Assembly: GCF_000143415.4 (NCBI RefSeq)
Contig: NW_003314398.1
Coordinates: 1 to 64,000 of the forward strand
Direction: 5' to 3'
Source: Selaginella moellendorffii
Lineage: Eukaryota > Streptophyta > Lycopodiopsida > Selaginellales > Selaginellaceae
DNA length: 64,000 nucleotides
In this document: in pieces, positions 22,040-34,200 of the stretch
How positions within the stretch are numbered: the first letter of the stretch is position 1
How the letters are laid out: each line of letters begins with the position of its first letter
Made by a program: the position numbers and the translations under genes
The notes under the pieces: model-generated
Told to the model about the DNA's origin: nothing
Seen by the model: the letters and a program-made list of their open reading frames with translations, nothing else
Database searches by the model: none

Positions 22040-23130
22040 AATTTAGGTGTCATGGACGGCCATGATCGCTGGATACGCCACATGGGCAAGGCATGAGCGT
22101 TGTTCGATGCTATTCCAGAAAGCAATGTCATCTCATGGAACGTGTTCATTGACAGCTGGAACAACAAAGGGAATCTAGAGGACACCGAGCACTTGTCCAA
22201 CGAATGCCTGGCTAGGACATGGCCACAATGGCAACAATGATCCAATCTGCCGTATTGTTCTTCCACTCTGGCATGAGCGAGCACAATTTGATGATCTCTT
22301 GATGATCTCAGCCTACGTTGCTTCCGGAGATCTTGGAGCTGCAATCAGAGTGCTGGATAGAATGTGCGAGAGGAACCTCATCACTCTGGTCGTGATCCTC
22401 CAGGGCTACACTGCCACTGGGCAGCTCGAGGAGGCCAACTATATGTTCGACAATGCAATGCCAGAGCGCGATACAATGCCATGGAATGTGATATTCCAGG
22501 GGTATGCCCAGCGGGGGCATATGAAGTAGGCAAAGCTCTGTACGAGAGAATACCTGAGAAAGACCTCGTCTCGTCCACCTCGATGCTCCAATTTCTTGCC
22601 ATAAACGCATGCATGCAAGAGGCAAAGCTCGTCTTTGATGCCACTCCTCACTGTGATATCGTGCTGTGCAATGCCCTCCTCCAGGCCTTTGCACAGCACG
22701 GCTATCTTCCAAACGCCAAGCGCTCTTCGATTCCATGGCAGAGAGAGACGTCCTGGACCACCATGTCATGCCCGGGGCCTTGTAGCAGACCACGGACGAG
22801 ACACCATTGATGTCTTCACGACGATGATGTTTGATCCCGACCATTCAGCGTTTGTGAGTTCTCGGTGCTTGGGTTGTTCAAGCAGGGATGGAATTATTTT
22901 CGAAACATGGTCGACGATCATCAATGGGGAGCACACTACTAGCCAAGGCCGAGGATCTCATCTCCAGCATGCCTTACGTCCCTGATGGAATCACTTGGAT
23001 GGCGTTTCTCGCTCCCTGTCGGCTCCAAGAAGATCCACAACGAGCAACAGTCGCTGCTCGACAGCACCATCTCGTCACCGCATGCTCTCCTTTCCAGCAC
23101 CTACGTAGTCGTGCTCTAGACTGGACCAAG
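22040..23130 (+). pseudogene. PPR pseudogene A
   Basis: PPR-type helical repeats can be read in changing frames: MISAYVASGDLGAAIRVLD, then ILQGYTATGQLEEANYMFD (22,299-22,529), then VSSTSMLQFLAINACMQ and DIVLCNALLQAFAQHGYLP (22,364-22,810). Stops and frameshifts separate them, for example TAG after GHMK at about 22,529. It matches the 3' half of pseudogene B (26,640-27,900) at DNA level over more than 800 bp. PPR proteins normally bind organellar RNA, but no functional product is possible here. Confidence 0.75.
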
Positions 23131-23164
23131 TGATGAAGAGAGCCCAAGAACACCTCGAGCAGCG

Positions 23165-23347
23165 TTAACTGCTAGATGGTGGTGAGATCTTGATCGCAGG
23201 TGCTGGAGCAAGCATCCCCAAGCAACGGCATCCGGGACAAACGGTATTGTCTCGAGAAGTTCGTGAGCTTCTTCTGCTCGTCCCGAGTTTCCCAGCAGTG
23301 AGAGCTACAAACACATTTGGTTTGCTTATCGAAATTCGTCCTCGCAA
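23165..23347 (-). pseudogene. PPR 3'-end fragment, inverted
   Basis: Closely matches 27,951-28,120, which is the 3' end of the minus-strand PPR pseudogene at 28,021-29,711. It lies just beyond the 3' end of pseudogene A, so the pair repeats the convergent arrangement of pseudogene B and the minus-strand copy. Confidence 0.65.
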
Positions 23348-23789
23348 AGTTATTGGCCTAGAGCGCAGGTGCAGGCTTGCTCAATAAGTTGAAAGCTGGG
23401 ATTTACCGACAGGTTGTATATCTGCACAAGGTGTTATTAGTCTGTCCGTCCCACCAGGGTCGCCATGAACCAGGTAATGTTTAAGAGCCGGAGGTGGTGA
23501 AGCTCAACATCGCTGCTGCTCGTCCTCGGGCTGTAAATTACAAGGACGTTTCTCTCCTTCCTTGCCCTGCCTTTCACTAAAAACACGGCCTGGCTTTTCC
23601 ATACGACCTCTAGCACCGTGCACTGTAATATTTAGATAACTTGCTCCGGTTTACGACATAATTTACAGTTTTGTAAGCATTTAAATCCCATGCTAATATG
23701 TTACCGTATAATAATAATAATTTAACCATAAAAGCATATTTTTAATGATATTTAAACCTGAATCTATTATGGGTTTGTTTTTTGATTTT
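23348..23789. other. Intergenic, AT-rich
   Basis: No gene recognised. 23,640-23,789 is AT-rich and is the 3' flank of the minus-strand gene ending at 23790. Confidence 0.5.
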
Positions 23790-25154
23790 TTACGCCTTAA
23801 CGCCTGCACCAAGAAAAAATAATCAACACGCAAAGCAAACACACACAAAATTAAAATTAAAATCTTTACTTGGTCCATCAAACTCTTCTGGATCAAGACA
23901 GGCCCAGATGAGATCGTAGTTGATTGCCTCTGGAATCGCCTCTGGTGTCTCCTCCCTACAAAAAAGTAAAATAAAATTCAGCAGCCAAGAAGAAGAAGAA
24001 GAAGAAGAAAGCTTACTTCCCAAGGCAACAGTAAAAGTAACTCGGTCTCTTATAATCTGGAGGTTTCCACATCGATGGTCGCTCCTCATCCGGCATTAAA
24101 AGATACTTCCGGTTCTTCATTTTCTCCTCGTGTTTCTTGTGTGCAGCAGCCCGTTGTTCGTCGGAGAGGTAATCTGGGAACTTCAATTCCACGGGTATGT
24201 CTTCGTGTCGAGGAAAGTAAAGACGAGCACCCTACAAGATAAAGAGAGTCAAACAATCACAAAAATTTGGGAGCTTGGCTTACGGAACGCTCGTACCAAA
24301 AGCGTTCCACCGGATATTTCCCATACTCTCTGTCCATCCGCTTCACTGCCGTGTAAGGATAAGTGGTTTTAACTTCCACTAGCCCAGCTACATAATAGAG
24401 TAAAAGAGAGAGAGAAAAAGTAAAGGGAATCATCAAAATCAAACTTACGAAGTAGCATGGCTCCCGGCTGACTCCTTGTGATCCGTCTCTCACCCGGCTG
24501 AATCTGGATCGACCGTCTCTTTGCGCAGATTCTGAGAAATAAAAAGCAAGGCTAGATTCGAACGACAGAAATTTGGCTTACTGTGGTGGTGTGACGGCCT
24601 CCTCCCTCTCGCCCAGTTGAATCGACTCGCGCTCAATCGACCGTCTAGTCGAGCGTTCTCTGAAAGGCAAGAGGTTAGAAAAAAAGAAAGAAAGGAACCG
24701 AGATTTGGTGTCACGCCTGCTGGCGGCTGAGCCTCGAGCTGTCTAGGCGAGCGTCCTCTGAGAAGAAAAGGAAGACGCTAGAAACAGGAAAAGAACAGAG
24801 ATTCTCCCTCACCCAGTCTATCTCTGAGAAATAAAAGCTACGCTAGATTCGAAAGAAAAATTAGCTTTCTCTGAGAAATGAGAAAGAAGAGGCTAGAAAA
24901 ACGAAAAGGACAATCGACCGTCTAGTGAGAAATAAGAGAGGACGAGTTTAGAAAAAGAAAAAGGAGGGAAAATTCGGTCACCTCTGATCCATCTAGAGCG
25001 TTCTCTGAGGAAATTTTGGCTCCCCGCTCTCGCCCAGCTGAATCGACAATGACCTATAGCAAACAAAAGAGGCTCAAAAATCTTACCGGGTGCACTGTCA
25101 TACCTTAAGATTGGAAGCGAAGAACCCTAAACCCGCCGGGCTTCCGTACGCCAT
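23790..25154 (-). CDS. Unrecognised multi-exon gene with repeated upstream exons
   Basis: The downstream half is a consistent model with GT...AG introns of 52-66 nt and unbroken frame: exons 24582-24659, 24449-24531, 24284-24387, 24017-24231, 23870-23955 and 23790-23803 (TAA). It contains stretches such as YPYTAVKRMDREYGKYPVER, FPDYLSDEQRAAAHKKHEEK and MPDEERPSMWKPPDYKRP. This is a charged, Pro/Tyr-rich protein that I do not recognise. Upstream, short exons with similar sequence (ACGCTC...TAGA...GGTCGA) recur between similar short introns near 24,659, 24,755 and 25,000. The 5' end is uncertain: ATG at 25154 (exon 25104-25154) or ATG at 25101 with a 33-nt intron, both continuing into 24982-25053. 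A telo-box at 25123-25132 could mark the 5' leader, favouring the later ATG. The joins between 24,660 and 24,981 are not resolved. Confidence 0.45.
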
Positions 25155-26639
25155 ACCGTACCAACTGGTACGGTCCCCTGTTTTAGCTGGAGAGCAGCCA
25201 GATCTCAAGGAACAGTGAAAGAGCGCGGGAGAAGTGAGATAGGAGAGCAGATCTGGGCCAGAGAAGAGCATATTTGAGTGAGGAAGCCGGGAGGGATCTG
25301 CTTCTGCTGCTGCATCGAGGAAGATTAAGCCCAAGAAGAAGAGGGGAGCGCTGGAGCGAGACCAGAGGAAACGCACGATGATATCGTGCAGGAGAAGTGG
25401 AGGTAGCGCCCGCAATGTTGTGTCGCTCGCGCCGTATGCGCCGTGCAGAAATGGAGATAAGAAGCAGCCCCGGGCGCACGACTTGGAGAGAAGAAGAGCC
25501 CAAGAAGAATGGAACAAGACAATCACCAAGGGGGAAAAAGAAGAACAAGCCCCAACGATTCAGATGATCCTAGGAGACGAAGAACTGGGAAAAGGTCAAA
25601 CCAGGGTACTCGAAACTCATTTACAAGGCCGTTTTGTATTACGCTCCTGTTGCTCTTTGTGCTCTTAGAGCCCGTCGTGGAGAATCCTGGGCTCGGTCGA
25701 GAGGAAGCTGTCCTCACGATCATTGCTAAACTTGTCAAAGCTCGCTTCAAAGAAGTGCTTGCTCTTCTTGCTCAGCAGCTTCTGGTGGTGGGAGGACTGA
25801 GTACGCAGCCATCCAGCCAGCTCCATTCTCAGGGGCTAGTTTCCGGCTATAAAAAGAATTTACAGTGTCACAAGAGGCAAAGCGATACTCTCTACCTTGA
25901 AACAACAAGAACAACACCGAAGACAGCCCAAAATTTGACCGAGAATGTGTACTTCTTTAAAAATGCATACGACTTGCCACCACCAAATAAGCCTGCATCA
26001 TCAAGAATCGCAAGCTTTCATACAATAAACAATCCATGGAACAAACACCTGCACTAAGATTGGCTGGGATAATCACTCGGCTGTATATACCCATGTCAAA
26101 AACCTGTAAGCAATTTCCTGTGACACCTCACCTGCGGTCGCCACCCCTGTAGAAAGGCCAAGTGCTTCCATTGCTCCCAAAACCAAAACTTTGAGAGCGT
26201 GGGTGCTCTCTATGTTGCTCACGGCCAACCACAGTAGTGATGATCCTAAAGCTTCTGCTGGAAATAGAAGCACCTCCTCGTCTATCAAATGATGATCAGC
26301 ATAGCTAGCATTGTCGCTCAAAAGAACCCCGGACTAACCTCTCGACTCAGACGAATTTTCTTGGATCTATAGAAACGAATAAAGCAACCAAGAGAAGAAA
26401 ACATGGAGAGTGAGACCTATGTGACGAGTTTCCAACTCAGTGGAATCATGATCTTGATGTTGAAAATCACCCTCCAAATGGGTGTGCTCGAATGCCGTCG
26501 CTTCCTGGAGCTGGAAACCAAAAAACGAAGAAGGAAATCTCACTTCGAGAACACAGCTCATCTCTAGCACCGGCGTCTTGATCGTTGCACCTTTGTCCAA
26601 GTGTACCTAGGTTTTTTGGGTTAACCGCCATTTCAGCTG
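25155..26639. other. No gene recognised
   Basis: ORFs of 120-182 codons occur on both strands (for example 25509-26057 plus, 25098-25529 minus), but they overlap, are low in complexity and resemble no family known to me. A ~20-bp stretch near 25,669 (gagcccgtcgtggagaat) recurs at about 29,530 in the PPR pseudogene leader. A short ORF at 26073-26321 (minus) cannot be assigned. Confidence 0.4.
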
Positions 26640-27900
26640 AATTGTATAGTGAAATGTGCGAAACATCAACCAGAAGGAGCAAGAGCTCGATTTTGCAGCA
26701 AAACCAGGGATCATTCGTGGGGAAAAGAGATTTATGTTCAAATTCGGCGGTGTAGCGAAGTGAGAGATATTAGGTGTTCGATGCAATGCCAGACAAAAAT
26801 GGAGTTTCATGGCCTTTACGGCATATGCCCAATGTGGGAATTCTCTGACAGCAAAGCTAATCTCTGACTCGATGCCTTTTCCCTGGAATTCAATGATCCC
26901 CGTACGGAAAGAGAGGGCATCGCCAGGAATTAGGAATGAATTGTATGCTTGACGTCTACACCAAGCGTCGCGATGCCATAAACACGAAATCCATCTTCGA
27001 AAGGATGCCGGCACGGAATGTGGTGTCATCGCTGGATACGCCACATGGCCGAGGCACAAGCGCTGTTCGATGCTATTCCGGAACGCAACGTCACCTCCTG
27101 GAACACGTTCATCGACAGCTGGATCAACGCGGGGAATCTAGAGGACGTTGAGCGCTTGTTCCAACGAATGCTCGGCTGGGACATGGCCAGAATGGATCCA
27201 TCTAAGCTCAATCTGCCGTATCGTTCTTCCACTCTGGCATGAGCGAGCGCAATTTGATGATCTCTTGATGATCTTTGCTTCCGGAGATCTTGGGAGCTGC
27301 GATCAGAGTGATAGAATGCGCAAGAAGAACCTCGTCGTTCTAGACGTCATCCTCCAGGGCTACACTGCCGCTGGCCAGCTTGAGGAGGCCAAGTATATGT
27401 TCGACAATGCAATGCCGGAGAGCGATACAATGTCGTGGAATGTGATGCGCCGGCGGCGGAGCTCTATACGAGAGAATACCCGAGAAAGACCTCGCCTCGT
27501 CCACCTCGATGCTCCAATCTCTCGCCGAAAACGCATGCATGAAAGAGGCAAAGCTCGTCTTTGACGCCACTCCTCACTATGATACCGTGCTGTGCAATGC
27601 CCTCCTCCAGGCCTGTGCACGGCACCGCTATCTTCCAAACGCCAAAGCGCTCTTCGATTCCACCATTCAGCATTTGTGAGCGTTTCGGTGCGGCCAGCTC
27701 GGGCTGTTCGAGCGGGGATGGAATTATTTTCGAAATATGGTCGACGATCATCAAGTCGAAGCACTGGGAGCGCACTACTGCGGTCAGCCAGCCAAGGCCG
27801 AGGATCTCATCTCTAGGATGCCTTGCGTCATCATTTGAATGGCGTTTCTCGCTCCCTGTCGGTTCCAAGAAGATCCACAACGAGCAACAGTGGCTGTAGT
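26640..27900 (+). pseudogene. PPR pseudogene B
   Basis: PPR motifs in several frames: ALFDAIPERNVTSWNTFI (27,018-27,242), VILQGYTAAGQLEEAKYMFD (27,148-27,564) and similar. The 5' part (26,700-27,010) is close to pseudogene C (29,755-30,330) and the 3' part to pseudogene A. There are many stops and frameshifts. The gene was originally a PLS-type PPR without visible introns. Confidence 0.75.
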
Positions 27901-28020
27901 CCTGACGAGATGATCTTATAGATCTATCGAGACGTCGCGATCAGCTGATGAAGAGAGCCCAAGAACACCTCGAGCAGCGGTAACTGCTAGATGGTGGTGA
28001 GATGATCTTGATCTCAGGTG

Positions 28021-29711
28021 CTAGAGCAAGCATCCCCAAGCGACGGCATCCGGGACAAACGGCATCGTCTCGAGAAGTTCGTGACCGTCTTCTGCTCGTC
28101 CCGATTTTCCCAGCATGTCTATCCTGAAGCAAAAGTGCCTGCTCGTCGGAAGAATCGAGTAGCTCTCATTGATCGAGAGGAAGTATGCCCATCCCTGGTC
28201 GAGCAAGCCCAAATGCGAGCAAGCTGCTAGTGCTCCCTTGAAGCTTCCTTCATCGGTCGATTTGCATCAATCCAAAGAGCTCAATCTCGTCTCTGGATTT
28301 TCCGTGCGCGGCAAGGGCCACGAGCATCGCGTTCCAGGCTACCACATCGAGCTCCGGCATGCGCAGAAAGAACTTCCACGCGTATCCACACGCTCCAAGC
28401 AAGAACGTCGTGCTGGATCATCCCTTCAAACATCTCTCGTGCTTCTACCTTTCTCGAGGCGAGGATGAAAGCTTGTAGCATTGAGTTGGAGCTGGCTAGA
28501 TTACGCTCGGGCACTGCGTCGAAGATCTCCTTGGCTTGCTCGAGATTTCCCCCTGTGAGCATACGAAACCACCATTTGCTCAAACAGCTCCCTCGATTCC
28601 TCCAAGAGCCCCATCTCCGAGCAAGCTCCATTCTCCGAGCAAAGAATCATGGCATTCCAAACAACGAGCTTCGCTGTGGCATTGTGGTGAGATATGCCTG
28701 GCTTTGTGGATTTGCCCGGTCTGGTGCATACGCAGCGATCATCATGGTGTAGGAGACCTCGTCGTGCTCAGGCATGAAATTCCGGAAGAATGCCACTGCC
28801 TCTTCGATCCTGCGATGTAAAACGCACCCTTTTGGAGCATCGAATTCCATTCTGCTGTGTCCCACGCCCGCATTGCTTGCAATTGCCAGATTCACCAAAT
28901 CGGAGATCCTTCGCGCGTCGGCCACAAACCTTGCCTGCTAGAGCATGAAGCGAGAGACGACATTCCATTCCGGAATCCCGTGCAGGAAGAGATCCATCGC
29001 GGCCGTCCGCGCGTATCCATCGATCATCACCGTCCACGTGGCGAGAGAACCTAGCGGCGTGGCATCGAAAATCTCTTAGTGCCCGTTTTGGGCATAGGCC
29101 TGGATCATCGCGTTCCATGTCACGGAATTCTTCGGAGGCATCCATTGGAAGATCCCTCACGCCTCTCTGCAATCCAGTGATCATCGTCGTCATTCTTGGT
29201 AGCTTCCTCGCGTCGGCGATTTGCCTGTGCTGGGCATACGTCGTGATCATCGAGTTCTCTTTCCTTGCATGGAGTCGAAGATCTGGCGAGCGGACTGGAT
29301 GTCGCCATTCTGTGCGTATGCCGCGAGGAGGATGTCGCGAGAGAATAGATTAAGCTGCTTGATCTGATCGAAAACCAGGCGAGCTTCACGCAATCTCCCG
29401 CACGTCCCATACATTTGTATGAGGAGATTCGCAAGAAAAGTGTTGTTGTCACGATGCTTGCTGTGGCGGATCCGACTAGCCCCTAAGCTTGTCGGCCTCT
29501 GTTCAAACCGTTGCTCTTGGTGGTCTTGGAGCCCGTCGTGGAGAATGCGGGGCTGCTCTTGGCAGTCTAGAGGACCAAAAGCCGAGTAGATCTTCTTGTT
29601 GCTAAGTGGACGAGTGTTGGTTGTTCTCGGCCTGCGCTTTGAAAATCTGGCCGTGTCTACTTTAGCAGTTCTCCAGGACTCCTGCTCCTCCTGCTTGATG
29701 TTTCGCTGCAT
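28021..29711 (-). pseudogene. PPR pseudogene D, convergent with B
   Basis: The start region (29,711-29,247) gives a non-PPR leader followed by LLIQMYGTCGRLREARLVFD and LLAAYAQNGDIQSARQIFD. The middle (28,631-28,281) gives NLEQAKEIFDAVPERNLASS. The end (28,212-28,021) gives IDMLGKSGRAEDGHELLETM and PDAVAWGCLL, the usual last repeats before an E domain. The parts are in different frames with stops between them, so the gene is broken. Confidence 0.75.
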
Positions 29712-29754
29712 TTCCTACGCAACGACCATTTCACTGAATTCAGCTTGTGACACT

Positions 29755-30330
29755 AGGAAGTTCGCGGCGGGGAAAAGAGATTTACGGTCAAGTTCGGCGG
29801 CGTGGCGACTGTGCAGCGAGCAGCTGTCTCGAATTTGGCAATCCGGAGCTTGCAAGAAGCAAGAGAGATTTTCGATCGCATGGGCTCTGCGAGGAATCGC
29901 TTCTCTTGAGACAATATGATCGCTGCTTATGCCCAAAATGATGCAATGCCAGAAGAGAACGGAGTTTCATGGACGGCTATCCATGCCCAATGCGGGCATT
30001 TGCCAAAAGCAACCTAGTAGGAACATTTCCCCTGGAATTCAATGATCCAAGCGTACGGACAGAGAGGGCATCTCCAGGAATTTCGTGACATTTGTGAAAG
30101 AATGCTTGACCACGACATTGTGACGTGGCATTGTATGCTTGACGTCTACACGAAGCATCGGCACCTCATTCAAGCCGACACACCATGCTAGAGCGAAATG
30201 AGATATCTTGAACGATCATGACTGTCGCCCACACACAAATCCGGCAGCTCCAGAACGCAAAGTCCATCTTCGAAAGGGTGCCGGAATGGAATGTGGTGTT
30301 ATGGATGGCCATGATCGCTGGATATGGATT
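29755..30330 (+). pseudogene. PPR pseudogene C, 5' part
   Basis: DNA closely matches 26,718-27,030 of pseudogene B, including gttgtatgcttgacgtctac and aaccatcttcgaaagg-like blocks. It is cut off at about 30,330 by an AT-rich fold-back element. Frames are broken. Confidence 0.65.
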
Positions 30331-31110
30331 AGATGGTAGAATAAATTAAAATATACTAAGAAGTGTTTAAGGAAGTTTTAATTTAAATGAATAACAACCA
30401 ATAAATAGTAGAATATCCTACAATATCAAAGCATATTTTAAGCATATTCACTACTACCCACTCTTTTTATAAGGTTTTCTTAAGTAAACCAAAAGAGATA
30501 CACTTTTATTTATAGGCACTTTTTTTTATATTTAAATCCCATCAAAAGTCATTTTTTGATTTACTTAAGCATAGTAGTGAATATGCTTAGAGTATATTTA
30601 GATATTCTAGGATATTCTACCATCTAACAGTTGTTATTCATTTAAATTAATTTTGTATTTAAAATAAACTTTCTTAAACCCTTTCTAGTATATTCTTTTT
30701 TATTTTCATCTAAAGGTTGATATGCAATAAGATTAATCTTGTATTTATAAATTAAACATGCTTATAATTATAAACTTCATTTGATCAATTGGATTAATAA
30801 GTAAAAATTGCTATGCATTGCATGTAGCAACACTTGGTTTGCTTATAAGTAGTGTTATTCTTACTTATTAATTCAATTGATCAAATAAAATTTATAATTA
30901 TAAGCATGTTTGTAATTTATCATAAGATTAATCTTAGATGATAGAATAAAAAAAATTACTATAAAGGGTTTAAGAAAGTTTATAAATTATAAACATATTT
31001 ATAAATTATAAGTACAAAATTAATCTAAATGAATAGCAACCGTTAAATGGTAGAATATCCTAGAATATTCAAGCATATCCTAGGTATATTTAATACAAAC
31101 CAAAAATAAC
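30331..31110. repeat. Nested fold-back AT-rich elements (MITE-like)
   Basis: Arm 1 (about 30,331-30,460) is inverted at about 30,575-30,715 and repeated directly at about 30,935-31,100, sharing the block atgaataacaac...gtagaatatcctaNaatat. A second palindrome occupies 30,728-30,937, with arms of about 75 bp starting taagattaatctt and containing gcttataattataa. No ORF is present. The layout is what one fold-back element inserted into or beside another would give. Confidence 0.65.
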
Positions 31111-31274
31111 ACTGCTATATGCAAGGCATAACAATTTATTTTAGATATGTAAAACTTGATTAAGCTTTTTTTTCCTCTAAATTTGTCCTCAAAACAAAGA
31201 GGTCACACTCTTTTTAGCTTGTCTTTTAATTAATATTAGGTTATAGAAGTGGAGACTGAAGCCATATTGAGGTG

Positions 31275-34200
31275 ATGGTGAATCCACTTGTCTCCGTTAG
31301 CTGCCTCCCAGAGTTTAACAGGGTTGAAGCTCACCATGTTGTTCCAGGGGTCAAGCAAGTTGTCAAGGAACTGGTACGTGTAGATTTTATGATAAAAAAT
31401 TGTCATTGTGGTGTTTATTTCTTCCTCCAGGAGAAGGATTTGCTTGAGCTGGAGTGCTTTGCTGCCTCGAGTTTTGGAGAGAATGGTGGCGATCTGTGGG
31501 AGGCGCTCGTCCATCCCTTCGAACGCATTCTTGATCGCTTGACTGTGGTATGGGGGATTGTTTCGCATCTCAAGGATGTCAAGGATTCCGACGCTCTTCG
31601 AGCTGCTGTGGACAAAGCACAAGTAACTTTACTTGTTCTTTCTCCTGAGTTTTAGAACTGTTGTGCAGCCCTTGAGAACGAACTTTTTGTTGAGGTTAGG
31701 ACAGAGCAAGGCTTTGTATCAGGCGTTTGAGAAGATCCGCAATGGTGCCTTGTTCGATACACTGAACGAAGCTCAGCAACGAGTTGTAGAAGGTATGTGA
31801 GCGCTTCATTTGATCTCTTGTGGAGTTCTCTCTCTTTTGTTTTCTTCAGGACGTTTGAAAGATGCCATACTAAATGGAGTGGCATTAGAACATGAGAAGA
31901 AAGTGCATTTTAATGAGATCCAACAGGTATATATATGTGTTTGTTCTTGGCTAACATTTCAAAGTTTTGTAGGAGCTGGAGAAATTACTGAACAAATTCA
32001 GTGAAAATGTGCTGGACTCCACCAAGTTGTTTGGGAAGCTGGTGACTGATATTTCTGTTCTTGAAGGCTTGCCGGAAACGGCTCTTGCTCTTGCTGCACA
32101 AGCCGCAGTATCAAACAAAAGATCCTTAAGTTCGCTATTGATAATGCTTTGGTCATGTTGTATTTTTTGCAGGGATACGAAGGCGCCAATGCGAAGAGTG
32201 GACCGTGGCTGATAACTCTGGACAGTTCCATGTACTCGGCAGTGATGAGATTTGCGAGAAACCGTGACCTTCGCGAGGAAGTATATCGCGCAGACATCAC
32301 AGTGGCCTCCGGAGAGAGTTTTGATAACTTCCCTGTAATTACAAGAATTCTCGAGCTTCGCCAGCAGAAAGCGGAATTGTTAGGATACGAAAACCATGCT
32401 CAGGTAATATTACCTATACATGAGAGTCTAAAAAGTTCTTTTTAGTACAGGTGAGTATGCTTCAAAAGATGGCGACACTGGATTCTTGTCATGCACTTCT
32501 CGAAAAACTGCATAGTTGTTCACGAGATGCTGCTATTCGAGGTCTATGTTCTCTCTGCTATCAAAGCTTATTGCAAGTGTTTTTCTTTTTCGTTGATCTT
32601 CGTTTTAGACATGCGGCAGCTTGAGGAATTTGTGAGAAGTGAAAACTCAGAAGAAGATGAGAATTTGTTCCACTGGGACATTCCATATTGAACGGAGCGC
32701 TTCAGGGAGGCCAAGCTTGACATGAATGATGTAAGTTTTCCTTCCAAGGCTTGGTCATATTTGCTCACTTTATTTTGGAATTCTTAGAAGGAACTCAGGC
32801 CGTATTTCTCCATGCCTAATGTCATGGATGGCCTGTTCAGCCTTGCGAAGCGCTTGTTTGGCGTCCACATTGAAGAGCTGGAAGAAAATACACCAGTAAG
32901 CGTGCATGCCAAAACTATGATCCATCTATCTCAATCTGAATAACAGGTCTGGGACAAAGAAGTTAAGCTTTACAAGGTGGCAGAATGCGCCAGCGGAGAA
33001 AATCTGGGATACTTTTACCTGGACCCATTCTCGAGGCCGCACCAGAAGAGAAGTGGAAATTGGATGGGCGTAGTCTTTAACAGAAGCCATGCAGATGTGC
33101 AAAGAGGTGGCGGGGTGCGATTGCCTGTCGCTCATATTGTCTGCAACCAGGCACCACCATTACCCGATCAGCCAAGCTTGATGACGTTCTATGAGGTAGT
33201 AGCAGTAGGCTTTTTTATATTCATGATCTTTTGGGTAGCGCTGCAAAGTTTGACGGAGCACTTATGATTGAAACTTTGCAGGTGACAATGCTGTTTCATG
33301 AGTTCGGGCATGCTTTGCAGCACCTTTTGAGCAAACAGGACGAGGGTCTTGTGGCTGGATCCGAAGGAATAGAGTGGGATGCAGTTGAGATTCCCTCCCA
33401 GTTTATGGAGAACTGGTGCTATGACAGGTCTGATTCGATTGTAACAATCTAGTCTTCAACTAATCTCGTGATCGCAGGAACACTTTGATGAGCTTTGCAA
33501 TGCACTATAGAACTGGCCAAGAGCTCCCAGAGGCACTATATACGAAACTCAAGTCGTCAAGAACGTTTTTCTCGGCTTCAAACGTTCTTTATCTGGTAAG
33601 CCGAATGAAGAAATGTTTTCTTGGAATAATTTCTCGTTTTTGAATGCACACAGGTTTCCCGATCTCTGATTGATCTCAAGCTGCATGCAAAGCTCGAAGC
33701 CGTGAATTCGAAAGAGATTTACAACTTGTGCAACAAGGTTGCAGGGGAGATATTGATATTACCCCCTTTGCCTGAAGACAAGTCCATCTGCAAATTCCTC
33801 CACTTATTTGCCAGTATGTGTTTTTCCTCTATTTCTAATCTCTCCTGTATTTTTTCTCTTACTGGACTTATGTTGTTGGTTGTCATTCTTGTAGCAACTG
33901 AGTATGCAGCTGGTTACTATAGCTACCTGGTAAGCTGGCCTCAGAAAACATATCTTGACACTCAAAACGAATTTTGGTATGATTCTGTGCAGTGGTCTGA
34001 GGTTCTGTCATCAGATGCTTTTGGAGCATTTGAAGAAGCAGGCCTTGAAAATGAAACTGTGAGTGAAAACAATCAAGAGTGGGAAGACAATTGTTTCGCT
34101 TTTGTATGTTTCGCAGGCTGTTAAGAAGGCAGGAAAATTATTTAAGCAGACAATCCTTGAGCTTGGTGGAGGCAGAGCGCCTGCTAAAGTAAAACTTTTG

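Noticed and set aside
22308-22844. 178-codon minus-strand ORF over PPR pseudogene A
   Set aside because: Antisense shadow of the PPR remnant; the plus strand carries the PPR motifs.
24532-25053. Interpretation of the 24.5-25.0 kb repeats as a plain tandem satellite
   Set aside because: Repeats alternate between exon-like and intron-like parts with good GT/AG borders and lead in frame into clear exons, so a gene origin is more likely, though the 5' model remains open.
25509-26057. 182-codon plus-strand ORF
   Set aside because: No recognisable domain, opposing ORFs of similar length on the other strand, and no splice or promoter support.
31236-31622. 128-codon minus-strand ORF
   Set aside because: Antisense to exons 1-2 of the oligopeptidase, which are supported by splice sites and family similarity.
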